Assembly: GCA_030695725.1 (NCBI GenBank)
Contig: JAUYPN010000068.1
Coordinates: 1 to 8,702, forward strand
Direction: 5' to 3'
Source of the DNA: Candidatus Omnitrophota bacterium
GTDB taxonomy: Bacteria; Omnitrophota; Gorgyraeia; 2-01-FULL-45-10
Length of the DNA stretch: 8,702 nucleotides
A program made the position numbers and the translations under genes. Under the pieces are notes generated by a model that saw nothing but the letters and a program-made list of their open reading frames with translations, was not told the DNA's origin and searched no databases. Below are positions 8,301-8,702 of the stretch, one piece after another. Position 1 is the stretch's first letter. Each line of letters begins with the position of its first letter.

Positions 8301-8471
8301 GAGACACGTATCCCGATGGCGATAACAATAATCGGCGGTGTCATAGTTTCTACCATGTTTACGCTTTTCGTGGTGCCTTGCGTCTACAGCCTATTTTCTA
8401 AAATCGAACGAAAAAAATATCAGGTCGATTTTGCCGAGCTTGATAAAATCGAAGAGCCGCCCGCCGAATAA
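5343..8471 (+). CDS. RND-family efflux pump, AcrB/HAE1-type inner-membrane permease
   Basis: Proton-driven inner-membrane pump that expels hydrophobic or amphiphilic compounds from the periplasm or membrane through an outer-membrane channel. It has 1042 residues, close to AcrB (1049). The two-fold repeat is visible: TM1 (about 12-30), first periplasmic porter/docking loop (about 32-335), TM2-6 (about 337-500), TM7 (about 528-547), second periplasmic loop (about 548-860), TM8-12 (about 862-1019). The proton-relay residues are conserved: D404-D405 in GIVVDDAI (AcrB D407/D408 equivalents) and K930 in IVKKNSILL (AcrB K940 equivalent), with RLRPILMTS in TM11. This favours the drug-exporting HAE-1 group over heavy-metal (CusA) pumps. 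Translation is probably coupled, since the ATG lies 14 nt inside the upstream gene and lacks a good SD. It closes the operon. Confidence 0.97.
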   Translation: MTLSDISIKNPVFAWMLMAALIIFGVISYGRLGVGQLPDVDFPIVSINLTWEGAAPEVMESDVVDIAEDSLMSIQGVREVSSSIRQGSATITVEFDLGKNIDVAIQDVQTKIDQAQRMLPKDLDPAIVTKVNPEDNPILFLAVSSSTLPLRDIMSYVQDHLKDQFATINGVGDIFLGGFVDRNLRIWVDADKLEAYQFTVQDIIDAVQAEHEEMPAGRIETAAKEFNVRVMGEAQTTKDFENLLIPKRSGQPVYKPIYLKEVASIEDGLSDIRRIARTNMRRTVGLGIRKQRGANEVEVAHKVLKRLEEIQKFKPKDIDIAVRSNRTKFSEDSIHELIFTLILSAIVTSLVCWLFLGSLSATLNILLAIPTSVLGTFIVIYFLGFTLNTFTVLGLSLAIGIVVDDAIMVLENIVRFRERGVDKVEAARRGARQITFAALASTIALIAIFLPVAFMYGIIGKFFYQYGVTISVAVALSLLEALTLAPMRCSQFLEVGERHTFVGKSIDHGFKTLAVGYHRALERALNKRVIVVIAAVIFFICSLIFVKTLRKELLPSQDMSMLMVRLQTPVGSSIVFTDDCFKKAESYILSRPEVEAYFAMIGGFGGGEVNSGILFVTFKEPKKRPIVPPGNHRLSQGELMTLFRKELNSIADVKATIQDLSLSGFSAKRGFPVEFSIRGPDWEKLAEYSEDIRRKMEKSSLTIDVDTDYLAKIPEIQVQPDRQKANDRGVSIDKIGSVINALIGGERIGKYTKEGRRYDVRIRLLPSQRTEREDIDRLWVWNNRNELVQLKNVIKIIEKPTPLTITRRNRERAIMVFANVAPGKSQADALKEVDRIAKSVLPQGYKIVFSGSTQTFKESFSSLMLAFWLGILIAYMVLAAQFNSYLHPFSVLFALPFSISGALITLWIFNRSLNIYSIIGLILLMGIVKKNSILLVDFTNQQRERGLEVRPALLKACPIRLRPILMTSLSTIAAAIPPALAIGPGAETRIPMAITIIGGVIVSTMFTLFVVPCVYSLFSKIERKKYQVDFAELDKIEEPPAE

Positions 8472-8499
8472 AAAATCCTTTGCTAAAACACAATTTGGG

Positions 8500-8529
8500 T
8501 TGCAAGACTCAAGCCTATTCTGATATAAT
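8500..8529 (+). promoter_or_regulatory. Predicted extended -10 promoter of the homospermidine synthase-like gene
   Basis: Perfect -10 TATAAT at 8524-8529 with TGA directly upstream (8521-8523, extended -10). A weaker -35 candidate TTGCAA (8500-8505, 4 of 6) lies 18 nt away. Predicted transcription starts near 8536, only about 2 nt before the ATG at 8538. This separates the gene from the efflux operon. Confidence 0.65.
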
Positions 8530-8537
8530 ACCTCAAT

Positions 8538-8702
8538 ATGGAATTTAAAAATAAAGTATTGATAGTAGGCTTTGGCTCTGTCGGTAAATGTGCGCTGCCG
8601 ATCCTCTTGAAACATATCAGCATACCTTACAAAAAGATCACCGTTGTGGATTTTGCCGATAAGCGTAATGATCTCGCGCTATGGATACAAAAAGGTGTAA
8701 GG
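8538..8702 (+). CDS. hss: Homospermidine synthase-like protein, N-terminal fragment
   Basis: The first 55 codons of a gene running off the window. The N-terminus forms a Rossmann NAD(P)-binding unit: a beta strand, then GFGSVG at 11-16 (GxGxxG), a helix with the family-like LPILLKHI, then the second strand ITVVDF at about 34-39. The pattern MEFKNKVLIVGFGSVG, LPILLKHI and the D-rich VVDF...WIQKGV matches my memory of bacterial homospermidine synthases, which use NAD to join two putrescines into homospermidine in the cytoplasm. A saccharopine dehydrogenase-like or carboxynorspermidine synthase relative cannot be excluded from so little sequence. No SD is visible and the predicted transcript has almost no leader. 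Spacing from the RND stop is 66 nt with its own promoter, so it is probably a separate unit. Confidence 0.72.
   Translation, partial: MEFKNKVLIVGFGSVGKCALPILLKHISIPYKKITVVDFADKRNDLALWIQKGVR

Noticed and set aside
8472..8537. Terminator after the RND gene
   Set aside because: No stable stem followed by a T-run could be found in the 66-nt gap; only the promoter for the next gene is evident.
1..8702. CRISPR arrays, tRNA or rRNA genes, insertion sequences
   Set aside because: No regularly spaced repeats, transposase-like frames or recognisable RNA gene segments were seen on either strand.

Overview
The window is a plus-strand stretch of a bacterial chromosome. It carries six complete protein genes plus one gene cut at each end. 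Coding is dense, base composition is moderate, and I see no tRNA, rRNA, CRISPR or insertion sequence. A TolC-type outer-membrane channel with a signal peptide and an AcrB-like RND pump point to a two-membraned (Gram-negative) bacterium. The mix of a single-domain response regulator, a PilZ protein, an RND system and a bacterial-type homospermidine synthase would fit Omnitrophota or a similar little-cultured lineage. That placement is a guess from gene content, not something the sequence proves.

Layout. Region A (1-2494) holds the 3' part of a cation diffusion facilitator (CDF) metal transporter. It overlaps by 32 nt the start of recJ, a single-strand DNA 5'-3' exonuclease. Region B (2495-3359) begins with a good sigma70-type promoter, followed by a CheY-like receiver protein and, 10 nt later, a PilZ-domain protein. 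Together they look like a small two-gene signalling unit. Region C (3360-3566) is a 207-nt non-coding gap. Its first half contains three hairpins with alternative pairings. Its second half contains a promoter, a cluster of TTAAC-based inverted repeats and a perfect Shine-Dalgarno (SD) site in front of a MarR-family regulator.

Region D (3567-8471) is a tightly overlapping operon: MarR regulator, TolC-like outer-membrane factor, RND inner-membrane pump. The MarR protein probably represses its own operon through the repeats near the promoter until a ligand releases it. The periplasmic adaptor (membrane fusion protein) that normally joins an RND pump to a TolC channel is absent from the operon. 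Region E (8472-8702) has a near-perfect extended -10 promoter directly in front of the first 55 codons of a homospermidine synthase-like gene with almost no leader.

Three separate promoter candidates in the window share the same extended -10 core TGATATA. No wholly new system is evident. The most interesting points are the adaptor-less efflux operon, the structured element at 3372-3474, and the nested operator in front of marR.
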